Below are positions 8,583-15,920 of a stretch of 64,000 nt of DNA, one piece after another (the first letter of the stretch is position 1; each line of letters starts with the position of its first letter). The notes under the pieces were generated by a model that had not been told where the DNA came from, did not search any database, and was given only the letters and a program-made list of their open reading frames with translations. Source of the DNA: Pseudonocardia sp. 73-21 (GTDB lineage: Bacteria; Actinomycetota; Actinomycetes; Mycobacteriales; Pseudonocardiaceae); NCBI RefSeq assembly GCF_001899645.1, contig NZ_MKVV01000081.1, positions 1-64,000 on the forward strand, given 5' to 3'. Both the position numbers and the translations under genes were made by a program.

Positions 8583-8603
8583 TGGGTACCTCGGACGTGC
8601 GGG

Positions 8604-9107
8604 TCAGGCGATCCAGTAGCGACGGAACGGTGGTTCGCCGGGTCGGTCGGGGTCGCGGACGCCGCCGCACCGCTCGATCACCGTCGCCGACGCGACGTTG
8701 CCGTCGTCGCAGGTGAGCAGCGCGGCGTCGACGCCGAACGCCCGCGCGACGATCAGCGACTGCCGGAGGATCTCGGTGGCGTATCCGCGTCGGCGGTGGG
8801 CCGGCCGCACCGCGTAGCCGATGTGGCCACCCTCGGCGAGCAGCCGGTCGTCGAGCGTGTGCCGGATCGAGGTGCGCCCGACGACCTCGCCGCCGACGGT
8901 CGCGAGGAGGTAGGTGGCCGGGACCCGGTCGGGCGGGAGGTCGGTCCCCCGGTGCTGGCGTTCGCACTCGGCCAGGACGTGCGTCCAGGGCGTGTTCCCG
9001 GTGAGGCCGAACGCGAACTCGAACGCGTCGGCGGCCAGCTCGAGCTGCGCCGCGCGGACGGCTCGCTCGTCGTCGGGACGCGGCGGGCGGAGCCGGAGCG
9101 AGGACAT
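8604..9107 (-). CDS. GNAT family N-acetyltransferase
   Basis: This 167-residue protein starts MSSLRLRPPRPDDE and shows the GNAT fold: a central strand with VGRTSIRH, the acetyl-CoA pyrophosphate loop RRRGYATEIL and a C-terminal GVDAALLTCDDGNVAS ERCGG segment of the RimJ/RimL-like type. It would transfer acetyl from acetyl-CoA to an amine; the substrate is unknown. The ATG at 9107 is preferred to the one at 9131 because it begins the domain. It is divergent from the MFS exporter with a palindrome between them. Confidence 0.85.
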   Translation of the reverse strand: MSSLRLRPPRPDDERAVRAAQLELAADAFEFAFGLTGNTPWTHVLAECERQHRGTDLPPDRVPATYLLATVGGEVVGRTSIRHTLDDRLLAEGGHIGYAVRPAHRRRGYATEILRQSLIVARAFGVDAALLTCDDGNVASATVIERCGGVRDPDRPGEPPFRRYWIA

Positions 9108-9164
9108 CGGGCCATCCTTCCCCGGCGCCACCGAACGGACGACGGCTATCAGGCGGGCTGATGC

Positions 9165-9198
9165 CGGGCATCCGAAGAATCGCGTTCCCGGATGCCCG
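9165..9198. promoter_or_regulatory. Inverted repeat between divergent GNAT and MFS genes
   Basis: CGGGCATCCG and CGGATGCCCG form a perfect 10-bp inverted repeat with a 14-base spacer, 54 bases before the MFS start and 57 bases before the GNAT start. Placement between divergent genes favours an operator over a terminator. No matching regulator is adjacent. Confidence 0.4.
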
Positions 9199-9252
9199 CC
9201 GAGGTGCTCGAATCGTGAGACGCATCACCCCACTCACAGTTGAGGAACCTCC

Positions 9253-10479
9253 ATGGCCGAGACCACCGCGCACCGGGTCGGCGGGGGAACGCCCGTCGCC
9301 GGGCCCCTGCAGCTCGTCCTGCTGCTCGCGGGCAGCAGCATGTCCGTCCTCGGGTCGGTGCTGATCGCGCCGGTCCTGCCGCAGATCGGCGCCCACTTCG
9401 CGGGTTCCCCCGGGGTGGAACTGCTCGTGCCGATCGCCCTCACCGCGCCGGCCCTGATGATCGGGCTCACCGCGCCGTTCGCCGGGATCATCGTCGACGC
9501 CGTGGACCGCAAGAGGCTGCTGCTCGTCGCGATGGTCGTCTACGCGATCCTGGGCACGGCGCCGCTGTACCTGGACTCGCTGGGGGCGATCGTGGCCACC
9601 CGCGTGGGGGTCGGGATCTGCGAGGCCGCGATCATGACCTGCTGCACCACGCTGATCGGTGACTACTGGTCGGGCCCGCAGCGCAGTCGCTACCTGGGCC
9701 TGCAGACGCTGCTCGCGGCGGTCGCCGCCACCGTCTTCTTCGCCGTCGGCGGCCTGCTCGGCGCGTCCGGCTGGCGCACCCCGTTCTGGCTCTACGCCGT
9801 GGCGCTCGTGATCGTCGTCCCGATGGCGTTCTCGCTGTGGCAGCCGGAGCGGCCCGTCGCCGAGAAGGTGGCCGGTCGCCGGAAGATGGAGCCGGTGCCG
9901 TGGAAGGCGCTCGCCGGACCGTGCGCCGTCACGTTCCTGGGCGGTGTGTGGTTCTACACGCTGATCGTCGAGCTGTCCTATGTGCTCACCGGTCTCGGGA
10001 TCGGCGATCCCGGCACCATCGGCGCCGTGTCCGCCGCGATGTCGTTGGCCACCGCGGCGGGCGCCGTGGTCTTCTCGCGCACCGCCGCCCGCGGGCCGCG
10101 CATCCTGCTGCCCGTCCAGTTCGTCCTGATCGCCGTGGGTCTCGCCTTCGTCGCCACCGCGAGCACCCTGCCGATGGTCGTGATCGGCTCCCTGCTCACC
10201 GGATTCGGTACCGGCATGCTGCTGCCCACGCTGCTGACGTGGGCGATGAACCGCCTGACGTTCGCCCAGCGCGGCCGCGGCACCGGGATCTGGACCGGCA
10301 CGCTGTTCATCGGTCAGTTCCTCTGCCCGCTGCTCATCGCCGCGATCGGCGCGGCCGTGGGTGGGCTGCAGGTCGCGATCGGCATGCTGGGGGTGGCCGC
10401 GCTGGTGATGGCGGTGGTGACGTTCGTCGGCCTCCGCGGCTCCCACGAACCTCTGGACGCGGCGGCCGTGCAGGCCTGA
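9253..10479 (+). CDS. MFS transporter (drug/metabolite exporter)
   Basis: This 408-residue protein has 12 predicted membrane segments in two halves separated by a cytoplasmic loop (RPVAEKVAGRRKMEPVPWK), the standard MFS arrangement. The loop after segment 2 has a degenerate motif A (DAVDRKRLL). It most likely exports a small molecule by proton antiport; the substrate is unknown. A good GAGG ribosome site precedes the ATG. The gene is single and is closed downstream by a long inverted repeat. Confidence 0.82.
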   Translation: MAETTAHRVGGGTPVAGPLQLVLLLAGSSMSVLGSVLIAPVLPQIGAHFAGSPGVELLVPIALTAPALMIGLTAPFAGIIVDAVDRKRLLLVAMVVYAILGTAPLYLDSLGAIVATRVGVGICEAAIMTCCTTLIGDYWSGPQRSRYLGLQTLLAAVAATVFFAVGGLLGASGWRTPFWLYAVALVIVVPMAFSLWQPERPVAEKVAGRRKMEPVPWKALAGPCAVTFLGGVWFYTLIVELSYVLTGLGIGDPGTIGAVSAAMSLATAAGAVVFSRTAARGPRILLPVQFVLIAVGLAFVATASTLPMVVIGSLLTGFGTGMLLPTLLTWAMNRLTFAQRGRGTGIWTGTLFIGQFLCPLLIAAIGAAVGGLQVAIGMLGVAALVMAVVTFVGLRGSHEPLDAAAVQA

Positions 10480-10493
10480 CCGCCTCCTGCGCC

Positions 10494-10551
10494 GATCACG
10501 GGCACATGGTCGTCGAGGTCGATCGACAGGCGACCATCTGCCCGTGATCAC
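10494..10551. repeat. 19-bp inverted repeat, shared word with E2 repeats
   Basis: GATCACGGGCACATGGTCG and CGACCATCTGCCCGTGATC are inverted with one mismatch around an 18-base loop. It follows the MFS stop by 14 bases and could terminate transcription. The word GTGATCACGGGCAGATGG (reverse strand of 10534-10551) is found again exactly at 60892-60909 in the E2 gene, so it belongs to a dispersed repeat family. Confidence 0.7.
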
Positions 10552-10589
10552 GGAGTCGGGGCGGGCTCCCGACAGTCCCGGAGCGCAGC

Positions 10590-11163
10590 GTGACCCACCA
10601 CCAGGAGCACGACCTCGGCCTGCAACACGACGGCCGAACGTGCTCACCGGGAGCGGCATCGTCCGCAGCGACATCACCTCCGGCTTCGGCTCGTCGTCGG
10701 GCACGGCGGCCGGCGTGCCGTTGACGATCCGGCTGACGGCCACCGACGTCGCGGGGCGCGGCGATGCCCGGCGCCGCGGTGTACGCGTGGCACTGCGACC
10801 GCGCCGGCAGGTACTCGCTCGACGACGTCGAGGACCAGAACCACCTGCGCGGCGTGCAGGCCGCCGACGCCTCCGGGGACGTCACGTCCACCAGCATCTT
10901 CCCGCCCGCCCACTCCGGCCGCCGGCCGCACGTGCACTTCGAGGTCCACACGTCCCTCGCCGAGGCGACGGCCCCGACGAACGTCATCACCTCGGCGCAG
11001 CTGGCCCTGCCGAAGGCGATCCACGACGGGGTCTACGCCACCGACGGGTACGTCGCGAGCGTCGCGAACATGGCCCGCACGTCGTTGACGTGGGACATGG
11101 TCGGACATGGTCTTCGGCGACGACGGCGCGAAGACCCAGCTGGCCACGATGCCCCTGGCCTGA
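10590..11163 (+). pseudogene. Intradiol ring-cleavage dioxygenase-like protein, decayed
   Basis: Fragments in different frames match one secreted intradiol-dioxygenase-like family. Their order is a start GTGACCCACCACCAG (HHQEHDLGLQHD), then PNVLTGSGIVRSDITSGFG...GVPLTIRL, then AAVYAWHCDRAGRYS...GRRPHVHFEVH, then FGDDGAKTQLATMPLA and a stop. The N-terminal Tat/lipoprotein region appears deleted. A short deletion precedes GAAVYAW, and a 10-bp tandem duplication (GGACATGGTC at 11093-11112) shifts the frame near the end. Non-haem iron ligands normally include the Tyr/His residues in YAWHCD and PHVHFEV. The gene cannot make a whole protein. It abuts the end of the aromatic operon. Confidence 0.75.
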
Positions 11164-12099
11164 CTACGACCGGGCGCGCGTCCGCACCCGGGCGGGCCGG
11201 ATCGGGGTGGCCGCGACGCCGGGCACGATCCGGTTCTCGATGGTCCCGATGCCCTCGACCGTCATCGTGACGACGTCGCCGGGCCGCAACGGTGGGATGT
11301 CACGGCCGCGGCCCCACAGCTCGGCGAGGCAGCCGCCGTTGCCGCAGGTGCCCGAGCCCAGCACGTCGCCGGGCCGGACCTGCGTGCCGCGCGAGGCGTA
11401 GGCGACCAGCTCGTCGAACGGCCAGCCCATGTTGGACAGCAGGTCGCGGCCGATCCCGGTGCCGTTGACGGCCACCGTCATCTCCAGCGCGAGGAAGCCG
11501 TCGGCGTCGGGCACGAACTCGTCGGCCGTGACGAGCACCGGGCCGAGCGTGGAGGCGAAGTCCTTGCCCTTGCACGGCCCGAGGTTCACCTTCATCTCGC
11601 GGCGCTGCAGGTCGCGGGCCGACCAGTCGTTGAGGACGGTGTAGCCGGCGATGCGGTCGCGGGCGTCCTCGGGACCCAGGTCCTCGCCCACGCGCCCGAT
11701 CACCGCGGCGACCTCCAGCTCGAAATCCAACGAGGAACAGCCCGGCGGCACCGCGACGTCGTCGTGCGCGCCGACCAGCGCGTAGGGGTTCGTGAAGTAG
11801 AACGTGGGCGCCTCGTACCACTCCGGCGCCACGCCCGCGTCCCCCGACACCGACCGGACGACGCCCTCGACGTGCTCCTCGAAGGCGACGAAGTCGCGCA
11901 CGGTCGGCGCCTCCACCGGCGGCAGCAGCCGCAGCCCGGCGAGGGGGACCGCGTCACCCGCCGCCAGGGCCGCCGCGCCGGCCTCGAGCAGGGTGCCGGA
12001 GCGGAGCAGGTCGAGCACGGTGACGCCGGCGGGCAGCCGGTACAGGAGCTCGCCCTCGACGACACCCGCACGCGGCCCGGCCACGGTCGCGAACCTCAT
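11164..12099 (-). CDS. Fumarylacetoacetate hydrolase family protein (distal)
   Basis: This 311-residue FAH-fold protein starts MRFATVAGPRAG. The C-terminal catalytic domain carries the family metal and substrate motifs DFELEVAAVIGR, AGYTVLNDWSARDLQ, KGKDFASTLGP and GDVLGSGTCGNGG. Such enzymes hydrolyse or isomerise acylpyruvates or hydroxymuconate-type ring-cleavage products with Mg2+ or Mn2+. It is the last gene of the operon, coupled by ATGA to the NTF2-like gene. With the extradiol dioxygenase upstream it plausibly processes the cleavage product, but the actual substrate is unknown. Confidence 0.9.
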   Translation of the reverse strand: MRFATVAGPRAGVVEGELLYRLPAGVTVLDLLRSGTLLEAGAAALAAGDAVPLAGLRLLPPVEAPTVRDFVAFEEHVEGVVRSVSGDAGVAPEWYEAPTFYFTNPYALVGAHDDVAVPPGCSSLDFELEVAAVIGRVGEDLGPEDARDRIAGYTVLNDWSARDLQRREMKVNLGPCKGKDFASTLGPVLVTADEFVPDADGFLALEMTVAVNGTGIGRDLLSNMGWPFDELVAYASRGTQVRPGDVLGSGTCGNGGCLAELWGRGRDIPPLRPGDVVTMTVEGIGTIENRIVPGVAATPIRPARVRTRARS

Positions 12100-12569
12100 G
12101 CCGGCAACCCCGTCGACGGGGCGACGTGCGGCAGCGGCTCCCCCGCGTGCCACACCTCGTGGATACGGACGCGGGTGAAGCGCCAGCCTTCGGGAGTGCG
12201 GCGCAACGTGCAGTCGTACCAGCCCGAGCCGTCGGCGTGGTGGAACGTGCTGCCGCCCAGCAGGTGCACGCCGTGCAGGTAGGAGCGGGTGGTGGCGGTG
12301 TCGCCGTCGATCGTGATCGCGTGGTTGGACGAGCCGTGCCACGTGCCGGCGTACCCGCCCACCCCCCGCTCCGACGCCGTCGCACCCTGGATCACCGCGC
12401 GGCCCTCCAACCGGACGGCGTCACCGATCTCCAGGACGCCGTCCTCGGTGTAGGTGGCGCCGTAGGCCTCCCAGTCGCGCTCGTCCAGGGCGCGGGCGAA
12501 CTCCACCAGCAGGTCGGAGATCAGCGCGCGGTCGACGAGCCACCGCACCTGCTGCTCGAACTCGTTCAT
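12096..12569 (-). CDS. NTF2/SnoaL-like domain protein
   Basis: This 157-residue protein has the NTF2-like cone fold typical of SnoaL and ring-hydroxylating dioxygenase small-subunit relatives: RALISDLLVEFARALDERDWEAYGATYTEDGVLEIGD, then GSSNHAITIDGDTATTRSYLHGV. Such proteins act as isomerases, dehydratases or accessory subunits in aromatic and polyketide metabolism. The ATG at 12569 is set by GGAGGATT just upstream. It overlaps the downstream FAH gene by ATGA and follows the truncated monooxygenase by 18 bases. Confidence 0.82.
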   Translation of the reverse strand: MNEFEQQVRWLVDRALISDLLVEFARALDERDWEAYGATYTEDGVLEIGDAVRLEGRAVIQGATASERGVGGYAGTWHGSSNHAITIDGDTATTRSYLHGVHLLGGSTFHHADGSGWYDCTLRRTPEGWRFTRVRIHEVWHAGEPLPHVAPSTGLPA

Positions 12570-12587
12570 CGGGGAATCCTCCACCGG

Positions 12588-12803
12588 TCAGTAGGGCTCG
12601 GCCGGGCGACGCATGGCGCCCGGCATGCCGAGGACGAGCAGGTCGTCCTCGGACGTCGGCGTCAGGAGCGCGTTGGCCGGCACGTCGAGGCCGACGCCGA
12701 GCACGGGGTCGGTCCGCAGCCCGACGACGTCGACCTCCTGCGCCCGCTGCGCGGGACCGGCGGCGAGCGTCAGCCCGCCGAGCCCGGCCCCCAGCACCCT
12801 CAT
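12588..12803 (-). pseudogene. FAD-dependent monooxygenase remnant with internal deletion
   Basis: A 71-residue frame starts MRVLGAGLGGLTLAAG, a Rossmann GxGxxG start of a PHBH-type flavoprotein. It continues EVDVVGLRTDPVLGVGLDVPANALL and then jumps to a short tail DDLLVLGMPGAMRRPAEPY. An intact homologue would be near 380 residues, so most of the FAD and substrate domains are gone. The ATG still overlaps the stop of the VOC gene in an ATGA, showing it was once an ordinary operon member. An intact FAD monooxygenase remains upstream in the same operon. Confidence 0.72.
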
Positions 12804-13732
12804 ACCGGCGGTGCGACGAAGAGGCCCTTGTCCACGTCGTTGAACGACTTCGCGGCCACGAACTCGTCCATCGCGTTGGCGGTGCCCCACTGGTCGGAGA
12901 CGCCCGGGTCGGAGAAGTCGTGCAGGCCCGGGTGCCAGGTGTCCTCGTCGAGGCGCTCCAGCTCGGTCGTGTACTCGAGCGTGTTGCCCTGGGGGTCGAG
13001 GAAGTACGAGAACGTGTTGTTGCCCGCCTTGTGCCGGCCCGGCCCCCAGATCTTCTCGACGCCCGCGCGCAGCAGCCGTCCGGTCCCGCGCATGTACTCG
13101 TCGATGCCGCGCAGCTCGAAGCTCGCGTGGTGCAGCGCCGGGTGCGGGCCGCGGGCGACGGCGAAGCTGTGGTGCCAGTCGTTGCAGCGCAGGAACCACA
13201 TCATGGTGCCCATGCGCGGGTGCATCAGCACGTCCGACGTCGCGAACGCCAGGTGCTTCTCGTAGAACGCGACCGTGCCCTCCGGGTCCGCGGAGTTCAG
13301 CACGACGTGCGAGAGGCGCACCGGGATCGACTCCGCCTCCTCGATCCTCCGGTGCTCGCGCAACGCGACGTCCGCGGAGACCTCGACGGTGCGGCCCTCG
13401 TTGTCGAAGAACCGGAAGCCGTAGCCGCCGCCGGGGGTGGTGATCGCGCCGGGCTCGCTGACGATCTGCACACCGGCCCGCCCGAGCCGCAGCGCGAGCG
13501 TGTCGACGTCGGCGGGGGTGGCGGCGCCGAAGGCGATGAGGTCCACGCGCTTGTCGGCGGCCTGGCGCAGCCGCACGACGTACTGCTCGGGCGAGCCCTC
13601 GGCGGCGAGGAACGAGATGCCGGAGTCGGACGCGACCTCCGTCAGGCCCCAGTGGCCGGTGTAGAAGGCGTGCTGGAGGCCGTGGTCGGGCACGGCCAGG
13701 TCGATGTGACGGAGGTGGGTGATCAGCCTCAT
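12800..13732 (-). CDS. Extradiol (VOC) ring-cleavage dioxygenase
   Basis: This 310-residue two-domain vicinal-oxygen-chelate protein resembles catechol 2,3-dioxygenase and BphC. Domain 1 is about residues 5-130 (HLRHIDLAVPD...). Domain 2 (VRLSHVVLNSADPEGTVAFYE...) carries the Fe(II) ligands as His in LSHVV, His in ALHHASFEL and Glu in NTLEYTTEL, with DWHHSFAV in the active site. It would open a catecholic or hydroquinone-type ring with O2. The start ATG overlaps the amidohydrolase stop by ATGA. Operon context supports it as the ring-cleavage step. Confidence 0.88.
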   Translation of the reverse strand: MRLITHLRHIDLAVPDHGLQHAFYTGHWGLTEVASDSGISFLAAEGSPEQYVVRLRQAADKRVDLIAFGAATPADVDTLALRLGRAGVQIVSEPGAITTPGGGYGFRFFDNEGRTVEVSADVALREHRRIEEAESIPVRLSHVVLNSADPEGTVAFYEKHLAFATSDVLMHPRMGTMMWFLRCNDWHHSFAVARGPHPALHHASFELRGIDEYMRGTGRLLRAGVEKIWGPGRHKAGNNTFSYFLDPQGNTLEYTTELERLDEDTWHPGLHDFSDPGVSDQWGTANAMDEFVAAKSFNDVDKGLFVAPPV

Positions 13733-14763
13733 GAGCTCTCCTCGAGGACGACGGGCCGGAGCCCGAGTGCGGCGGCGTTGCCGGATGCGATGGCGTGCTG
13801 CTCGTCGGCGGTCAGCCCGGCGGCCGCGAGCCCGTCGAGCGGGTCGGTGACGCCCATGTCGAACGGGAAGTCCGAGCCGAGCAGCACCCGGTCGGCCCCC
13901 GCGGCGGCGACGAGGGCACGCAGGGCGTCGGGGGTGTGCACGAGCGAGTCGAACCACAGCCGGCGCAGGTAGCAGCTCGGCGGCTCGGCGCAGCCACGGG
14001 CCTCCGGCCGCACCTCCCACGCGTGGTCCGAGCGGCCGAGGAACGTCGGCAGGTAGCCGCCGCCGTGCGCGGCGAGCACCCGCAGTCCGGGGTGCCGGTC
14101 GAGCACCCCGGCGAAGATCAGGTGGCTCAGGGCCACCGCGTTCTCGACGGGCTGCCCGACCGAGTTGGCCAGGTAGAACCGGTCGAGCCGCTCGTCGAGC
14201 GTGCAGCCGAAGGGGTGCAGGAACACCAGCGCACCGGTCTCGGCGGCGCGGGCCCAGAAGGGTTCCAGCCGTTCGTCGGAGAGCTCGACGCCGGGTGCGT
14301 GCGAGCTGATCTCCACGCCGGCGTGGCCGTGGGCGAGCGCGTCGTCGAGGGCCTCGACCAGCAGGTCCGGGTGCTGCAGCGGCACCAGCCCGAGCGCTCG
14401 AAGCCGATCGGGGGCCTGCCCCACCAGCTCGGCGAGGCTCCGGTGCGCCCTCCCGAACAGGGTGCGGGCGAGCTCAGGATCGGCCCAGTAGTGGTACTGC
14501 GACGGCGACGCCGAGACGATCTGGACATCGACGCCGGCGGCGTCCATCGCGGCCAGCCGCGCGTCGAGCCGGGTGAGCAGCGGGATCCGCTCGGCCACCA
14601 TCCGCTCCGACACGACCGAGGACTCGGCGCCGTTGCGCAGGAGATCGAGCGCCTTGTGCTCGGCCAGACGCGGGTCTGCCGCGACGAGGGCCTCGACGGC
14701 ACCGAGGATCGCATGGGCGTGGACGTCCACAACGGTCGTGCGCGGATATCCGTGCTCTGGCAC
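13729..14763 (-). CDS. Amidohydrolase-2 family metal-dependent hydrolase/decarboxylase
   Basis: This protein of about 344 residues has an amidohydrolase TIM barrel. Metal motifs are VDVHAHAIL near the N-terminus, HPFG mid-protein, AAHGGGYLP and GSDFPFDMG near the C-terminus, as in ACMSD-type decarboxylases and related ring-cleavage-product hydrolases. The start is uncertain: GTG at 14763 (MPEHGYPRTTVVDVHAH) lies inside a strong hairpin, while GTG at 14730 (MDVHAHAIL) lies just after it. Neither has a clear ribosome site. It lies 32 bases after the FAD monooxygenase and overlaps the VOC gene by ATGA. Decarboxylation of an aromatic acid or muconate-type intermediate is a reasonable inference. 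Confidence 0.85.
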   Translation of the reverse strand: MPEHGYPRTTVVDVHAHAILGAVEALVAADPRLAEHKALDLLRNGAESSVVSERMVAERIPLLTRLDARLAAMDAAGVDVQIVSASPSQYHYWADPELARTLFGRAHRSLAELVGQAPDRLRALGLVPLQHPDLLVEALDDALAHGHAGVEISSHAPGVELSDERLEPFWARAAETGALVFLHPFGCTLDERLDRFYLANSVGQPVENAVALSHLIFAGVLDRHPGLRVLAAHGGGYLPTFLGRSDHAWEVRPEARGCAEPPSCYLRRLWFDSLVHTPDALRALVAAAGADRVLLGSDFPFDMGVTDPLDGLAAAGLTADEQHAIASGNAAALGLRPVVLEESS

Positions 14764-14778
14764 TGATATCCGCGCACG
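14737..14778 (-). promoter_or_regulatory. Perfectly placed 19-bp stem-loop between operon genes
   Basis: CGTGCGCGGATATCCGTGC and GCACTGATATCCGCGCACG form a 19-bp stem with one mismatch and a 4-base loop (TCTG). It covers the ribosome-binding area of the amidohydrolase gene and is the only sizeable intercistronic structure in this otherwise coupled operon. It could be an RNA-processing or attenuation site, or a DNA operator. Confidence 0.6.
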
Positions 14779-14795
14779 GGCGCCGGAGGCGCCGC

Positions 14796-15920
14796 TCACG
14801 CGGGCACGCTCACCAGCGTGGCGATGCGGTGCATCAGCCCGGGGACGTCGCCCTGCTCGTGATCGAGCAGCCACTGCGCCAGCTGGACGCTCGCCTCCAC
14901 CACCTCGCGGGCGCGGGCGGCGCGGCGCTCCACCAGCGCGTCGAGGATCTTCTCGTCGAAGCGGTCGGCCGCCAGCAGCAGCTCGGCCAGCACCGCCGCG
15001 TCCTCCAGTGCCATCGCCGCACCCTGGGCCAGCGTGGGCGGGCAGGCGTGCACGGCGTCGCCGATCAGCACCACCCGGCCGCGGTGCCACGGGCCGTCGA
15101 GCATCTGGCTCTCGAAGTGTGTGTAGTTGATCGTGGACGGGTCGGTGAGCAGCGGATGGATGTCGTGCCACGGGCCGCCGTAGTTCCCCGCCAGCCCGCG
15201 CATGACCTCCAGCCGCTCGTCGGCCGTGAGTGCGCCCCGGTCCTGCGCGTCCTCCACGAGGTAGGCGTAGAGGCTGTTCTCGCCGGTGGGGCAGTAGCCG
15301 GCGATGTAGCAGGGGCCGCCGTAGGTGAGGTCGGTGCGCACGACCGACTCCGGGCGTGGTGTGAACGCGCGCCATATCCCCATGCCGACCGGCTTCGCCG
15401 CCAGCTCGACACCGATCAGCGCGCGGGTCGCCGACCGCACGCCGTCGGCCCCGACCACGAGGTCGTAGCGACCGCTGCCGCCGTCGGAGAAGGTGACCTC
15501 CACTCCGTCGGCGTCCTGGTCGAGCGTCCGCACGCTCGTCCCGAACCGGATCCTGACGCCCAGCGCCGCGGCGCGGTCCAGCAGGATCCGGGCCAGCTCC
15601 GGGCGGGGCATGCCCAGCGTGGCGGGCAGGTCGGGGTCACCCGTGCGGGCGTCGGGGATCTCGGCGAGCACCGTGCCGTCGGGCGTGCGCAGGCCCAGCT
15701 CGTTGTACCCGTAGCCCGCCGCCTCCACCTCGTCCCACACCCCGAGCTGCGCGAGCACGCGCAACGCGTTGCCCTGCAACGTGATCCCCGACCCGAGCGC
15801 GGTGGCGACCGGCTTGATCTCCACGAGCTCCACGGCGACGCCGCGCTCGGCCAGCAGGATCGCGGCGGCGCAGCCGGCGGCCCCGCCGCCCACAACCAGA
15901 ACGGTGTCCATGGTTCTCAT
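14796..15920 (-). CDS. FAD-dependent aromatic monooxygenase
   Basis: This 374-residue PHBH-fold flavoprotein shows all three signatures: GxGxxG-type VVGGGAAGCAAA with the distal acidic VELVEIK, the DG motif GADGVRSATR and the GD motif VLIGDAVHACPP. It would hydroxylate an aromatic ring with NAD(P)H and O2. The start at 15920 overlaps the cyclase stop in ATGA; an internal ATG at 15911 is an alternative. It is the likely entry or ring-activating step of the operon. The substrate is unknown. Confidence 0.9.
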   Translation of the reverse strand: MRTMDTVLVVGGGAAGCAAAILLAERGVAVELVEIKPVATALGSGITLQGNALRVLAQLGVWDEVEAAGYGYNELGLRTPDGTVLAEIPDARTGDPDLPATLGMPRPELARILLDRAAALGVRIRFGTSVRTLDQDADGVEVTFSDGGSGRYDLVVGADGVRSATRALIGVELAAKPVGMGIWRAFTPRPESVVRTDLTYGGPCYIAGYCPTGENSLYAYLVEDAQDRGALTADERLEVMRGLAGNYGGPWHDIHPLLTDPSTINYTHFESQMLDGPWHRGRVVLIGDAVHACPPTLAQGAAMALEDAAVLAELLLAADRFDEKILDALVERRAARAREVVEASVQLAQWLLDHEQGDVPGLMHRIATLVSVPA

